Shown piece by piece: positions 25,670-34,833 of a stretch of 64,000 nucleotides of DNA. This DNA is from Fidelibacterota bacterium SCGC AAA298-D23 (GTDB lineage Bacteria > Fidelibacterota > Marinisomatia > Marinisomatales > Marinisomataceae): positions 62,001-126,000 of the forward strand of contig AQSI01000004.1 of assembly GCA_000402655.1 (NCBI GenBank). Direction: 5' to 3'. The notes beneath the pieces are model-generated. The model did no database searches and had not been told where the DNA came from. It was given only the letters and a program-made list of their open reading frames with translations. Both the position numbers and the translations under genes were made by a program. The first letter of the stretch is position 1. The number at the start of each line of letters is the position of its first letter.

Positions 25670-25951
25670 TTACTTCTTTTTAAACATTTTTAACATTCTA
25701 TCTGTAACTAAAAAGCCACCAACAACATTAATAGTTGCACAAATTAAAGCAGCTAAACCAATATATTTACTAGCATCACCTGCATCTACTAATATTGCTA
25801 GAATTGCACCAACAATAGCAATTCCTGAAATAGCATTTGAACCAGACATTAATGGCGTATGTAATGTAGGTGGAACTTTGTTTATAATTTCATTACCAAC
25901 AAATACTGCAAGTATAAAAATAGTAATTAAGCTAACAATATCAATTTGCAT
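25670..25951 (-). CDS. pntAB: NAD(P) transhydrogenase subunit alpha-2
   Basis: This 93-residue protein has three hydrophobic spans. TPLMSGSNAISGIAIVGA is the conserved core of the alpha C-terminal membrane domain. It is a separate gene, so the operon has the three-gene layout known from Rhodospirillum. It overlaps the alpha-1 stop by one base. Confidence 0.94.
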   Translation of the reverse strand: MQIDIVSLITIFILAVFVGNEIINKVPPTLHTPLMSGSNAISGIAIVGAILAILVDAGDASKYIGLAALICATINVVGGFLVTDRMLKMFKKK

Positions 25952-27072
25952 TACATTAACTCCTTCGTTTGTTGATGTCGAATTTCGCCATTTTCAATAA
26001 ATAGCATTCCATCAATTATCTCGTCTTCTTTATCAAGTTTAAATCCTTCTTCAGAATGGCAGTGATCAATAATAGCCTCAATATTTTTTGAGAAAAGTTG
26101 ACTAGAGTGATATGCCATAGTGCTTGGTAAGTTGGAATTACCATCAATTAGCACACCATTATGAATAACGATTTCATTTTCTTGAGTTAACTCACAATTA
26201 CCACCATTTTCAGAAGCTAAATCCATTATAACTGAACCAGGCGCCATAGTCTCAACCATACTTTTTGGTATTAACATTGGGGCAGGTCTATTAGGAATCA
26301 GTGCTGTTGTAATAACTATATCTGACTTACCAACTCTTTCTTTCATTAGTTCTTGCTGTTTGGCTTTATATTCTTCGCTGGTTTCTGATGCATAACCTCC
26401 AGAACCAACACCATCATCAGAATCGCTATCAACTTCAATGAATTTTGCACCCAAGCTCTCTACCTGTTCTTTTACTTCAGGTCTTACATCAAATGCTTCT
26501 ACTTGAGATCCCAATCTTTTGGCAGTTGCAATAGCTTGTAATCCAGCAACTCCAGCGCCTATTACTAAAGTTCTTGCAGGAGAAATTGTTCCAGCAGCAG
26601 TCATTAAAAGTGGCATATATTTTCCAATATGATTTGAACCAATTAAAACTGATTTATAACCTGCAATGTTAGCTTGAGAACTAAGCACATCCATCTTTTG
26701 TGCTAAAGTAGTTCTAGGAAGCAAGTTTAAAGAAAATGCAGACACTTTTTTATCTGCTAATTTTCTAACACAATCAATTTCTTTAATTGTCTGTAATAAT
26801 GATATAAAAAGTGTCCCTGATTTTAAAAGTGAAACCTCTTCATCTGACGGTGCATTTACTTTACAAATGATATCACAATCAAAAACTTCGTTTTGACTGA
26901 CAATTTTAGCACCAGCTTCTATGTAGTCATTATCGGAATAGTTTGATAATAATCCTGAATCAGATTCAAGAAAAAATTTATATCCTTTTTTAGATAATGC
27001 AGAAACAGTAGATGGCACGATGGCTACTCTTTTTTCTTCAGATTTGTGTTCTTTTAAAATTCCAATTTTCAT
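25951..27072 (-). CDS. pntAA: NAD(P) transhydrogenase subunit alpha-1
   Basis: This 373-residue soluble dI domain resembles alanine dehydrogenase: MKIGILKEHKSEEKRVAI start, VIGAGVAGLQAIATAKRLG (about 171-189) for NAD binding, and the mobile loop region VGSGGYASETSEEYKAKQQELM. It binds NADH for hydride transfer to the beta subunit. It is the first gene of the operon, divergent from proline iminopeptidase. Confidence 0.96.
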   Translation of the reverse strand: MKIGILKEHKSEEKRVAIVPSTVSALSKKGYKFFLESDSGLLSNYSDNDYIEAGAKIVSQNEVFDCDIICKVNAPSDEEVSLLKSGTLFISLLQTIKEIDCVRKLADKKVSAFSLNLLPRTTLAQKMDVLSSQANIAGYKSVLIGSNHIGKYMPLLMTAAGTISPARTLVIGAGVAGLQAIATAKRLGSQVEAFDVRPEVKEQVESLGAKFIEVDSDSDDGVGSGGYASETSEEYKAKQQELMKERVGKSDIVITTALIPNRPAPMLIPKSMVETMAPGSVIMDLASENGGNCELTQENEIVIHNGVLIDGNSNLPSTMAYHSSQLFSKNIEAIIDHCHSEEGFKLDKEDEIIDGMLFIENGEIRHQQTKELM

Positions 27073-27161
27073 AACAATAAAATCGAGGTAAAATTACGCA
27101 TTTTAGAACATTCATCAAGAACTTTATTCATATTAAAAAAGATTTTTTATTAAATTAAAAA

Positions 27162-28106
27162 ATGGAATTATATCCTAAAGCAAAAGTTTTCAATTCTTTC
27201 AATCTAAAAGTATCTGAATTACATACAATTTTTGTTGAAGAATCAGGAAACAAAAATGGAAAACCGGTAATTTTTCTTCATGGAGGACCTGGTGGAGGAA
27301 TAAGTTCTACTTATAGACAATATTTTAATCCAGAAGAATGGAGAATAATAATGTTTGACCAAAGAGGTTGTGGTAAAAGCACACCTTTTGCAGAACTTAA
27401 AGAAAATACTACATGGGATTTAGTAGCAGACATAGAAAAAATAAGAAGTCATCTTAAAATTAATCAGTGGGTAGTTTTTGGCGGAAGTTGGGGAAGTACT
27501 TTGTCTTTGGCATATAGTCAAAAACATCCCAATGCGTGTAAAGCTCTAATTTTAAGAGGTATTTTTTTAGTTCGTAAAAAAGAAATTGATTGGTTTTATC
27601 AATATGGGGCAAGCAACATCTATCCAGATAAGTGGGAATCTTATTTAGCACCAATTCCTGAACATAAAAGAGATAATTTATTAAGCGCATATTATGAAAT
27701 TTTGACTGGTGATGATCATGAAAAGAAAATTGAAGCAGCAAAAGCTTGGAGTACATGGGAGGGAAGTTCTGTTAGGCTCATCTTAGATGATGATTTTATA
27801 TCTGATTTTGGTGATGCAAAATTTGCCGAAGCGTTTGCTAGAATTGAATGCCATTATTTTATGAATAATTGTTGGCTTCCAACTGAAAATTATTTAATCG
27901 AGAATGTTGACAAAATAAGACATATTCCTTCTGTCATAGTTCATGGAAGATATGATATAATTTGTCCTGTTGTCCAAGCTTGGGATTTACATAAAGCATG
28001 GCCGGAAGCGGACTTGCATATTATTCCTGATGCAGGACATTCAATTTATGAGGAAGGTATTAAAAATAAACTACTTGAATACACTGACAAATTTCTTAAG
28101 CTTTAG
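27162..28106 (+). CDS. pip: proline iminopeptidase
   Basis: This 314-residue alpha/beta hydrolase has HGGPGGG (oxyanion loop, about 40-46), FDQRGCGKS, the nucleophile elbow GGSWGST (about 107-113), HGRYD (acid near 266) and DAGHS (His near 290). It removes N-terminal proline. It faces the next gene across one base. Confidence 0.95.
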   Translation: MELYPKAKVFNSFNLKVSELHTIFVEESGNKNGKPVIFLHGGPGGGISSTYRQYFNPEEWRIIMFDQRGCGKSTPFAELKENTTWDLVADIEKIRSHLKINQWVVFGGSWGSTLSLAYSQKHPNACKALILRGIFLVRKKEIDWFYQYGASNIYPDKWESYLAPIPEHKRDNLLSAYYEILTGDDHEKKIEAAKAWSTWEGSSVRLILDDDFISDFGDAKFAEAFARIECHYFMNNCWLPTENYLIENVDKIRHIPSVIVHGRYDIICPVVQAWDLHKAWPEADLHIIPDAGHSIYEEGIKNKLLEYTDKFLKL

Positions 28107-28107
28107 T

Positions 28108-28710
28108 TTATAAGAAACTCGCAATTATTGCTATTAATGCTCCAGCTGAAAAAGATGTTGAGTTTGTAACATCTATAGCAGAAACAATCAAGCCAGCAAT
28201 AACTATCAATTTATTATTAGCATTTCTTGGTTGCTCTTTTTCATAGATTATATCTTTTTCTTTTGGAGTTCTTTCTTCTGTTTGGACAATATCAATTTTA
28301 TCTTCCACAGAAATACTATTTTTGGCAACTAATTGACTGTTTCTAAGGAAAAATTGTAAGGTTTTTCTGTTTGGAGTATTTATTTCAAAAGACTCAATCT
28401 CTGAAAATAATTGTACAGCAATTTGAGTAGATTCATCGCTATTTGAAACTTCAATATTTTTTAAAGAATCATTTTTGTAGTTAGCTAAAGACAAGCTATC
28501 TGCATTAGCATCATATATTGTCATGTAGAACCATTCTGAAGAATACCAGGCGGTAACATTTTCTAGATTTACTTTCCTGTTTGAATCAAGCTGGATAACT
28601 GTACCATTTTTTTTTGATTCAATTTGTAAATTTTTAATTCTTAAATCTTGAGATAGAATAATAGAACTGGAAGCTAAAAATAAAATAGTTACTAATAGAT
28701 TATTTCTCAT
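28108..28710 (-). CDS. secreted AMIN-like protein of unknown role
   Basis: This 200-residue protein has a signal peptide (1-20, SSSIILSQ), a beta-rich part (LRIKNLQIESKKNGTVIQL, EIESFEINTPNRKTLQFFLRN) that resembles AMIN-type cell-envelope localisation domains, a charged linker, and a hydrophobic C-terminus that may anchor it. The AMIN assignment is tentative. Convergent with pip, divergent from alaS. Confidence 0.6.
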   Translation of the reverse strand: MRNNLLVTILFLASSSIILSQDLRIKNLQIESKKNGTVIQLDSNRKVNLENVTAWYSSEWFYMTIYDANADSLSLANYKNDSLKNIEVSNSDESTQIAVQLFSEIESFEINTPNRKTLQFFLRNSQLVAKNSISVEDKIDIVQTEERTPKEKDIIYEKEQPRNANNKLIVIAGLIVSAIDVTNSTSFSAGALIAIIASFL

Positions 28711-28757
28711 CCATTGAATATATTATTTGTTTAGATTCATATGAAACAATTTTATCG

Positions 28758-31317
28758 ATGAAAAGTTCACAAATTAGAGAATCATTTATCAGCTTTTTTG
28801 AAAGCAAAAGTCATACGCGCGTTCCGAGTGCGCCGGTTCTTCCAATTGGAGATAAGTCCTTGCTATTTACTAATGCTGGAATGAATCAGTTTAAAGCAAT
28901 TTTTTTGAATGCAGAAGAACCCAAAGATTTGCGAGTTGCTAATAGTCAAAAATGCATTAGAGTTAGCGGAAAGCATAATGATTTGGAAGAAGTCGGAAGA
29001 GATGGATTTCACCATACTTTTTTTGAGATGCTTGGCAATTGGTCATTCGGTGATTATTACAAAAAAGAAGCGATTGAATGGTCATGGGAATTATTTACAG
29101 AGGTTTGGAAGCTTGATAAGTCCAGATTGTGGGTTACTGTTTTTGAAGAAGATGATGAAGCTTTCGAGTTATGGAAAAATCAAACAGATATAGATCCAAA
29201 TCGAATTATTCGTTCTGGTGCAAAGGATAATTTTTGGGAAATGGCTGAGACTGGACCATGTGGTCCTTGCTCAGAGATTCATTATTATGTTGGAAATAAT
29301 CCAGCAGATCAACAAGCTGAAATGGTAAATAACTCTTCTGAATATTGGGAATTATGGAATCTTGTATTTATTCAATTTAATCGCCTTAAAGATGGAACTA
29401 TGGAGGATTTGCCAAAAAAACATGTAGACACTGGTGCAGGACTTGAAAGAATTTGTTCAGTATTACAAAACAAAGATTCAAATTATAAAACTGATTTATT
29501 TTCAAAAAACGATTGAAGATTTAGAAATTTTTTCAAACAAAAAATACCAAGATTTTGAGGTTTCATATAATGTTATTTGTGATCATATAAGAATGCTGTC
29601 ATTTGCAATTGCTGATGGAGTTATTCCATCTAATGATGGTAGAGGTTATGTTGTAAGAAGAGTTTTGAGAAGAGGTTCAAAATTTGCTATGAATTTAGAA
29701 ATTAAAGAACCGATTCTATACAAATTGGTTGATTCAGTGGTTTCAACAATGTCTTCTCATTACCCAGAGCTGAAAGAAAAACAAGAATATATTGAGCAAA
29801 CTATTCTTTCGGAAGAACAGTCATTCTTACGAACACTTGAAAAGGGAGTTATTCAATTTGAAAAAATTTTAAGCACTACATCTGGATCAGAAATACATGG
29901 GAAAGATGCATTTAAGCTATATGATACTTATGGATTTCCACTTGATTTAACTCAGCTAATGGCCAAAGAAAGAAAGATGACCGTTGATATAGATGGTTTT
30001 GATGTTGAAATGAAAAATCAAAAAGAGTTAGCTAAATCTGGTCAAAAATTTGAAATGGATAATCTCGATTTAAAATGGAACCTTGAAACTAAAAGTAGCC
30101 ATTCAATTTTTGTTGGATATGAAAATGAAAGTATTTCTTCGAAAATTATAAATCACGCTAAAAATGGAGACGACATAATAATCATTTTAGAAAATACACC
30201 TTTTTATTCCGAGTCTGGAGGTCAAATTGGTGATGCAGGTATAATAAGTAATGATGACTTCTCAGCTAGAGTCAATGATACCCAAAAAAATGGAGATTAT
30301 GTTTTACATATATGCTCACTTACAAATGGCGCTATCGGTGATAATCTTTCTGTAGATTGCATGATAGACGTTGATAGAAGAAATAATATTAAAATTAATC
30401 ATACAGCAACCCATTTACTCCATCAATCCTTAAAAGATGTTTTAGGTGATCATGTAAATCAGGCAGGATCATTAGTTCATCCAGAATATTTAAGGTTTGA
30501 TATTACCCATCCAAAAAAAATTTCTTTAAAGGAATTAGAAAACATTGAGATGATTGTAAATCAGAAAATAGGTGAAGATATCACTGTTGAAACAAGTATT
30601 AAAAGTTTGGAAGAGGCTAAGAAAGAGGGCGCAACCGCTTTATTTGGTGAAAAATATGAAGATGAAGTGAGGGTGGTTACAATGGGCAAGTTTTCAAAAG
30701 AATTGTGCGGAGGAACCCATGTTTCGAGTACAGGTCAAATTAATAAATTTAAAATAAAGCATGATAAAGCAATTTCTTCTGGAATTCGAAGAATAAATGC
30801 TATCACTCATAATGAAGTTGATTTGTATTTAAAACAAAAATCAGAAGAACTAGGATTGCTAAAAGAAGCTGAAAAGAAAAAAGAAGAGGAAAAACAAAGT
30901 CAATCAATTTTGCTCAATAACGTAGATATTGATTCAATTATTAAAAATCCAATAATGGATTTTGATGGAATTGAGTTATTGTTTAGTAAAGTTGAACTTG
31001 GAGTTGCTTCAGATTTAAAGACTGTAAGCAAAAAAATTAAAAACAAAGTAGATTCAGCAATTATTTTCCTTTTTACTGAAATCGACAAAAAAATAACAAT
31101 TTCAATTTCAATTACTGATGACCTAATTGCCAAATCCTTTCATGCTGGAAAATTAGTTAAATTTCTCGCTTCTGAACTTAACGGTCGAGGCGGAGGAAAA
31201 GAAGATTTCGCAATGGCTGGTATACCTTACATCCACCCAAAAGAAATAAATCTTGTTGCTTGGCAACTTGTTAAAAGATTTTTAGAAAAAAAGCATGAGG
31301 ATTCTTTTAATGATTGA
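28758..31317 (+). CDS. alaS: alanyl-tRNA synthetase, interrupted by a one-base frameshift
   Basis: The class II catalytic part runs from 28758 to a premature TGA at 29514-29516. The remainder continues one frame over to 31317. The junction is at an A6 run (29504-29509): removing one A restores the expected DLFSKTIEDLEIF. Read through, the protein is about 852 residues and complete: FTNAGMNQF and TGPCGPCSEIHYY in the catalytic core, THLLHQSLK and CGGTHV in the editing domain, and LNGRGGGKEDFAMAG in the C-terminal domain. This essential enzyme charges tRNA-Ala. The break is either an assembly indel or a site of slippage. Confidence 0.93.
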
Positions 31318-31762
31318 GAATAACAAAATAAATATTTTTCTTGATTCTTGGATTGATGGAATAATAAGAATTGGAAAAGTTTATCTCCAAAATGGGAACT
31401 ATAAAAAAAGTGCTGAAAAGTTTGTTGAAACTCACTACGCATTTGATACTGAATCAGTATTATTTAAGCCCACTTTTACAAAAGAGGTTATTTTTAGAAA
31501 TTCTAAAGATAAAGCTTTATCATATTTTATAGGTGGTGATATTGATGAAGATCATGGGTTTGCTATAAAGCCTTGGGAAAAAATTTTAATAGACGAGCTA
31601 AATATTTTAGAAGAAAATAAACTAACGATTGCTATGGGCATTTTTAAGCTCAAGCCTGTAAATAAAGAAAAAATTACTTCAGTAGCTTTTACATTTGTTT
31701 TCACTAAAAATAATGATAATCTAAAAATAAAGGTTCATCACTCATCACCAATAACAACATAA
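31310..31762 (+). CDS. NTF2-like (CaMKII association-domain-like) protein
   Basis: The ATG at 31310 follows GAGG (31297-31300) and overlaps the alaS end by 8 bases; a longer start at 31295 is less well placed. The 150-residue product ends with KIKVHHSSPITT and has LFKPTFTKEVIFRNSKDKALSYFIGGD and EDHGFAIKPWEKI, matching NTF2-like proteins often annotated vaguely in marine bacteria. No catalytic assignment is possible. Confidence 0.7.
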   Translation: MIENNKINIFLDSWIDGIIRIGKVYLQNGNYKKSAEKFVETHYAFDTESVLFKPTFTKEVIFRNSKDKALSYFIGGDIDEDHGFAIKPWEKILIDELNILEENKLTIAMGIFKLKPVNKEKITSVAFTFVFTKNNDNLKIKVHHSSPITT

Positions 31763-31771
31763 GGAGTTATA

Positions 31772-32137
31772 ATGTCAAAAAAATTTAAATCACCTAATCC
31801 TGTTGGACCATATTCAATGTTTAAAGAATTATCATCTGGTGGTTGGATAACATCAGGACAGATCCCAATTGATCCTGAAAATGGTACTTTGAATAATAAT
31901 AGTTTTGAAGAAGAGGTTGTACAAGTTTTCAATAATCTTGAAGCGGTTTTATCAGATAATGGAAAATCTTTAGATGATGTTAAAAAATTTTTAGTTTTTT
32001 TAACAGACTTATCAATTACTCCTTTAGTTAACGCCGAAATTGAAAAGAGACTTAATGAGCCATTTCCTGCTAGGTCAACAATTCAAGTTGTAGGCTTACC
32101 AATGGGAGCAAATGTTGAAGTAGAATGTTTAGGATAA
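31772..32137 (+). CDS. ridA: RidA-family enamine/imine deaminase
   Basis: This 121-residue protein has the YjgF/RidA signatures PVGPYSMFKEL (about 10-20), SGQIPIDPENG (about 30-40) and FPARSTIQVVGLPMGANVEVEC (about 97-118), where the arginine binds the substrate carboxylate. It removes reactive 2-aminoacrylate-type imines. AAGGAG precedes the ATG. It overlaps the next gene by 13 bases. Confidence 0.94.
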   Translation: MSKKFKSPNPVGPYSMFKELSSGGWITSGQIPIDPENGTLNNNSFEEEVVQVFNNLEAVLSDNGKSLDDVKKFLVFLTDLSITPLVNAEIEKRLNEPFPARSTIQVVGLPMGANVEVECLG

Positions 32138-32562
32138 TAAAAAATATTTTTATATGGATGATTTTAATTTCTTCATGTTTTCCTCAACAAAAGATTGATT
32201 TCAGAACCGCAGAAGAGCAAGCAAAAGATCCAAATATTGCTTTAAAAAAATCTCTTATTTTTCCAGGTGTAGGACAACTATACAATGATCATAAAATCAA
32301 AGGATATACATTAATTGCTGCAGAGCTTTTTTCTTTATATAGTTTCAATGAGAATAGAAAAAAGTACAAAGATTACAATGAAAGTTATGATAAATCTCAA
32401 GATTATTATTTGAGAGAGAGAAATCGTTTTGCTTGGATTGCAATTGGATTGTATTTTTATGGAATTCTAGATTCAGTTGTTGAAGCACATTTAGATAATT
32501 TTGATAAAATAGTTAAAGAAAACGATCCACAATCAGAGACAGGAGATATTGATGGAAAATAA
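32125..32562 (+). CDS. DUF5683-like secreted/membrane protein
   Basis: This 145-residue protein begins with a signal peptide or signal anchor (residues 4-20, ISSCFPQ). ALKKSLIFPGVGQLYNDHKIKGYTLIAAE (about 39-67) is the DUF5683-type block found in FCB bacteria. A second span is near 112-124. The role is unknown. It overlaps ridA at the start and the symporter at the end. Confidence 0.78.
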   Translation: MFRIIKNIFIWMILISSCFPQQKIDFRTAEEQAKDPNIALKKSLIFPGVGQLYNDHKIKGYTLIAAELFSLYSFNENRKKYKDYNESYDKSQDYYLRERNRFAWIAIGLYFYGILDSVVEAHLDNFDKIVKENDPQSETGDIDGK

Positions 32563-33949
32563 TAGAGAACAATGGAGTTCAAAAGCTAGTTTCATTTTAG
32601 CGGCTGCAGGTTCAGCGGTTGGTCTTGGAAATATTTGGAAATTCCCTTACATAGCTGGAGAAAATGGGGGAGCTGCTTTCTTATTCATTTATTTAATTTG
32701 TATTGTTCTAATAGGATTACCAATTCTTAATATTGAAATTTTACTAGGAAGAACCACCAAAAAAAATCCAGTTGGTGCATTTAAAACACTTACAAGTAGT
32801 CCATTTTGGAAATATGTAGGTGTGTTGGGTGTTTTGGCAAGTTTTACCATTTTATCATTTTATAGTGTTGTTGGTGGATGGTCTTTGGCTTATACATATG
32901 AAGCTTTAGTAGGAACTTTTAATACCCCTGCATTTGCAAATCCTTCATCTGCAGGAGATTTCTTTAATTTTAGAAATAGTAGTCCTATATGGGTGTTAGG
33001 GTATCATACTTTATTTTTATCTATTGTTGTCTTCATTCTTCTATCCGGAGTTAGGGCAGGTCTTGAAAAAGCTAGCAAGTTTCTTATGCCAATATTGTTA
33101 TTTATTTTGATGATATTGGTTGTCCAAGGATTAATTCTCCCAGATGCAAATAAAGGTGTATCATTCTTATTTCAGCCAGATTGGTCCAAGATTAATGGCC
33201 AAACATTTCTTCTAGCTTTAGGACATGCTTTCTTTACTTTGAGTTTAGGTATGGGAGCAATGATGACATACGGAAGTTATTTATCAGATAAAGACGATAT
33301 TGTCAATGCATCTTATTTGGTTGCATTTTTAGATACTGTTATTGCTATTTTAGCAGGTGTAGCAATATTCACTGTAGTATTTTCATCTGGTTATGATCCT
33401 ACAGCTGGACCAGGTCTAGTATTTCATGTACTGCCACCATTATTATCAAACTTGGTTGGAGGATATATATTTGCATTTTTATTTTTTTTATTGCTCTCAA
33501 TCGCTGCAGTTACATCTGGAATTTCAATTTTAGAGGTAAGCGTTGCTTATTTAGTTGATGAGAGAAAATTTTCTAGAAAAAAAGCAGTATTACTTATGGC
33601 TGGCTTAGTATACTTGGCAGCTATTCCATGTGCATTGTCATTTAATGTTCTTTCTGACTACACTTTTAACTTTCAAGATAAAGCTCTTACATTTTTTGAT
33701 GTAGCTGATTATTTGGCTTCAAATCTTCTATTGCCTTTTGGAGGATTTTTCTTAGCGGTCTTTGCTGGATATGTGTGGGGCATTGACGAGGTTATTAGAA
33801 ATTTATTAATTGGTGAATCAAATTCGATATATTTTGGTAATGGAATTGTGAAATCAAAAGGATTTAAGCCTGCATTTAGCTTCACTGTAAAATATATTTG
33901 TCCGGTACTCATTTTCCTTGTCTTTCTTTACTCAATTGGATGGATATAA
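32552..33949 (+). CDS. sodium-dependent neurotransmitter/amino-acid symporter (SNF)
   Basis: This 465-residue protein with about eleven or twelve spans has the NSS signature AAAGSAVGLGNIWKFPYIAGENGGAAFLF in span 1, with the residues that build the Na+ and leucine sites in LeuT-type transporters. AGGAG lies 6 bases before the ATG at 32552, which is preferred over TTG 32549. It imports an amino acid or amine with Na+. Confidence 0.95.
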   Translation: MENNREQWSSKASFILAAAGSAVGLGNIWKFPYIAGENGGAAFLFIYLICIVLIGLPILNIEILLGRTTKKNPVGAFKTLTSSPFWKYVGVLGVLASFTILSFYSVVGGWSLAYTYEALVGTFNTPAFANPSSAGDFFNFRNSSPIWVLGYHTLFLSIVVFILLSGVRAGLEKASKFLMPILLFILMILVVQGLILPDANKGVSFLFQPDWSKINGQTFLLALGHAFFTLSLGMGAMMTYGSYLSDKDDIVNASYLVAFLDTVIAILAGVAIFTVVFSSGYDPTAGPGLVFHVLPPLLSNLVGGYIFAFLFFLLLSIAAVTSGISILEVSVAYLVDERKFSRKKAVLLMAGLVYLAAIPCALSFNVLSDYTFNFQDKALTFFDVADYLASNLLLPFGGFFLAVFAGYVWGIDEVIRNLLIGESNSIYFGNGIVKSKGFKPAFSFTVKYICPVLIFLVFLYSIGWI

Positions 33950-33954
33950 ATTAA

Positions 33955-34707
33955 ATGTTAAGAAGACTTTTTCCAGAAGATTCAAATCAGTTTAATTTTC
34001 TGCAAAACATTTTTAAATCTTTTGATAAAGAATTTATCGATAGGTTAGAAATGTTTTTTCCAATGTGGTGTATGTTTGCATATCAGCATTACTTAGCTAA
34101 GAGTTTTGATATTGCAATTTTCAGAACAATGGAAATTAATTTGAATACAAATTATGTTTTTTCAATGATTAGAGAAGACTGGATTGGTATAGCAAATATT
34201 CTTCTTCACACTTTATTATTTCTTTGGCTTATGAAAAGATTTGATACTTTTGGTCCTTTTAGGACAGTAAAGTCTGATTTTCAAACAAACTTTCTACTTT
34301 TTATAGCTGTATTCTCTTTGATTGATATTTTCTTTTTTGGAAAAATGATGATTGGATTTTTTTTGATGAATGTTGTTCTATATGTTATTTACAGATCAGA
34401 TAGTTATTTCAGTATGTTTTTAGCTCTATCTTTAACGATTATTGTTTTATTATTATCAGTAAGTTTAAATGAACCTATTCTCGCTACAAGTTCTACATTA
34501 TTCCTTCCTTTTTTAATTTTTTCTTTAGTATTTAAATCAAAAAAATTAATTATTTACTCGCAAAAATATCTTCCTTTGATAATGTTTATTTTTATTGCTA
34601 CTAAGGAATTTTGGTTTGCATTTATTGGGCTTTCATACTTTATCTTTTTTAATATGTATTACTATTTTTCCTCTAAAAGAAAGTATGATTTTCTAAGGTT
34701 CAACTAG
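33955..34707 (+). CDS. unknown polytopic membrane protein
   Basis: This 250-residue protein has about six or seven hydrophobic segments after a soluble N-terminus (about 1-35, with LFPEDSNQFNFLQ). Aromatic residues are frequent. It starts 5 bases after the symporter stop, so it is co-transcribed. I recognise no family. Confidence 0.7.
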   Translation: MLRRLFPEDSNQFNFLQNIFKSFDKEFIDRLEMFFPMWCMFAYQHYLAKSFDIAIFRTMEINLNTNYVFSMIREDWIGIANILLHTLLFLWLMKRFDTFGPFRTVKSDFQTNFLLFIAVFSLIDIFFFGKMMIGFFLMNVVLYVIYRSDSYFSMFLALSLTIIVLLLSVSLNEPILATSSTLFLPFLIFSLVFKSKKLIIYSQKYLPLIMFIFIATKEFWFAFIGLSYFIFFNMYYYFSSKRKYDFLRFN

Positions 34708-34732
34708 GCTTAATAATATCCTGGTTTTTTTT
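34702..34732 (+). terminator. candidate rho-independent terminator
   Basis: AACTAGG (34702-34708) can pair with CCTGGTT (34720-34726) including one G-U, loop of 11 bases, followed by an eight-T run. It overlaps the stop of the unknown membrane gene and precedes guaB. The stem is short. Confidence 0.45.
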
Positions 34733-34833
34733 ATCTTTTTTGTTAAATTGTCCAATGTTGACCTTAATCAAAGCTTTTTGTTCTAAAAAGTTGGTTGCAC
34801 AAGCCATTCCACAAATAACGTCCGGAGATATTT

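Noticed and set aside
34741..34833. TTGACC as a guaB promoter -35 box
   Set aside because: No acceptable -10 element lies 16-18 bases downstream.
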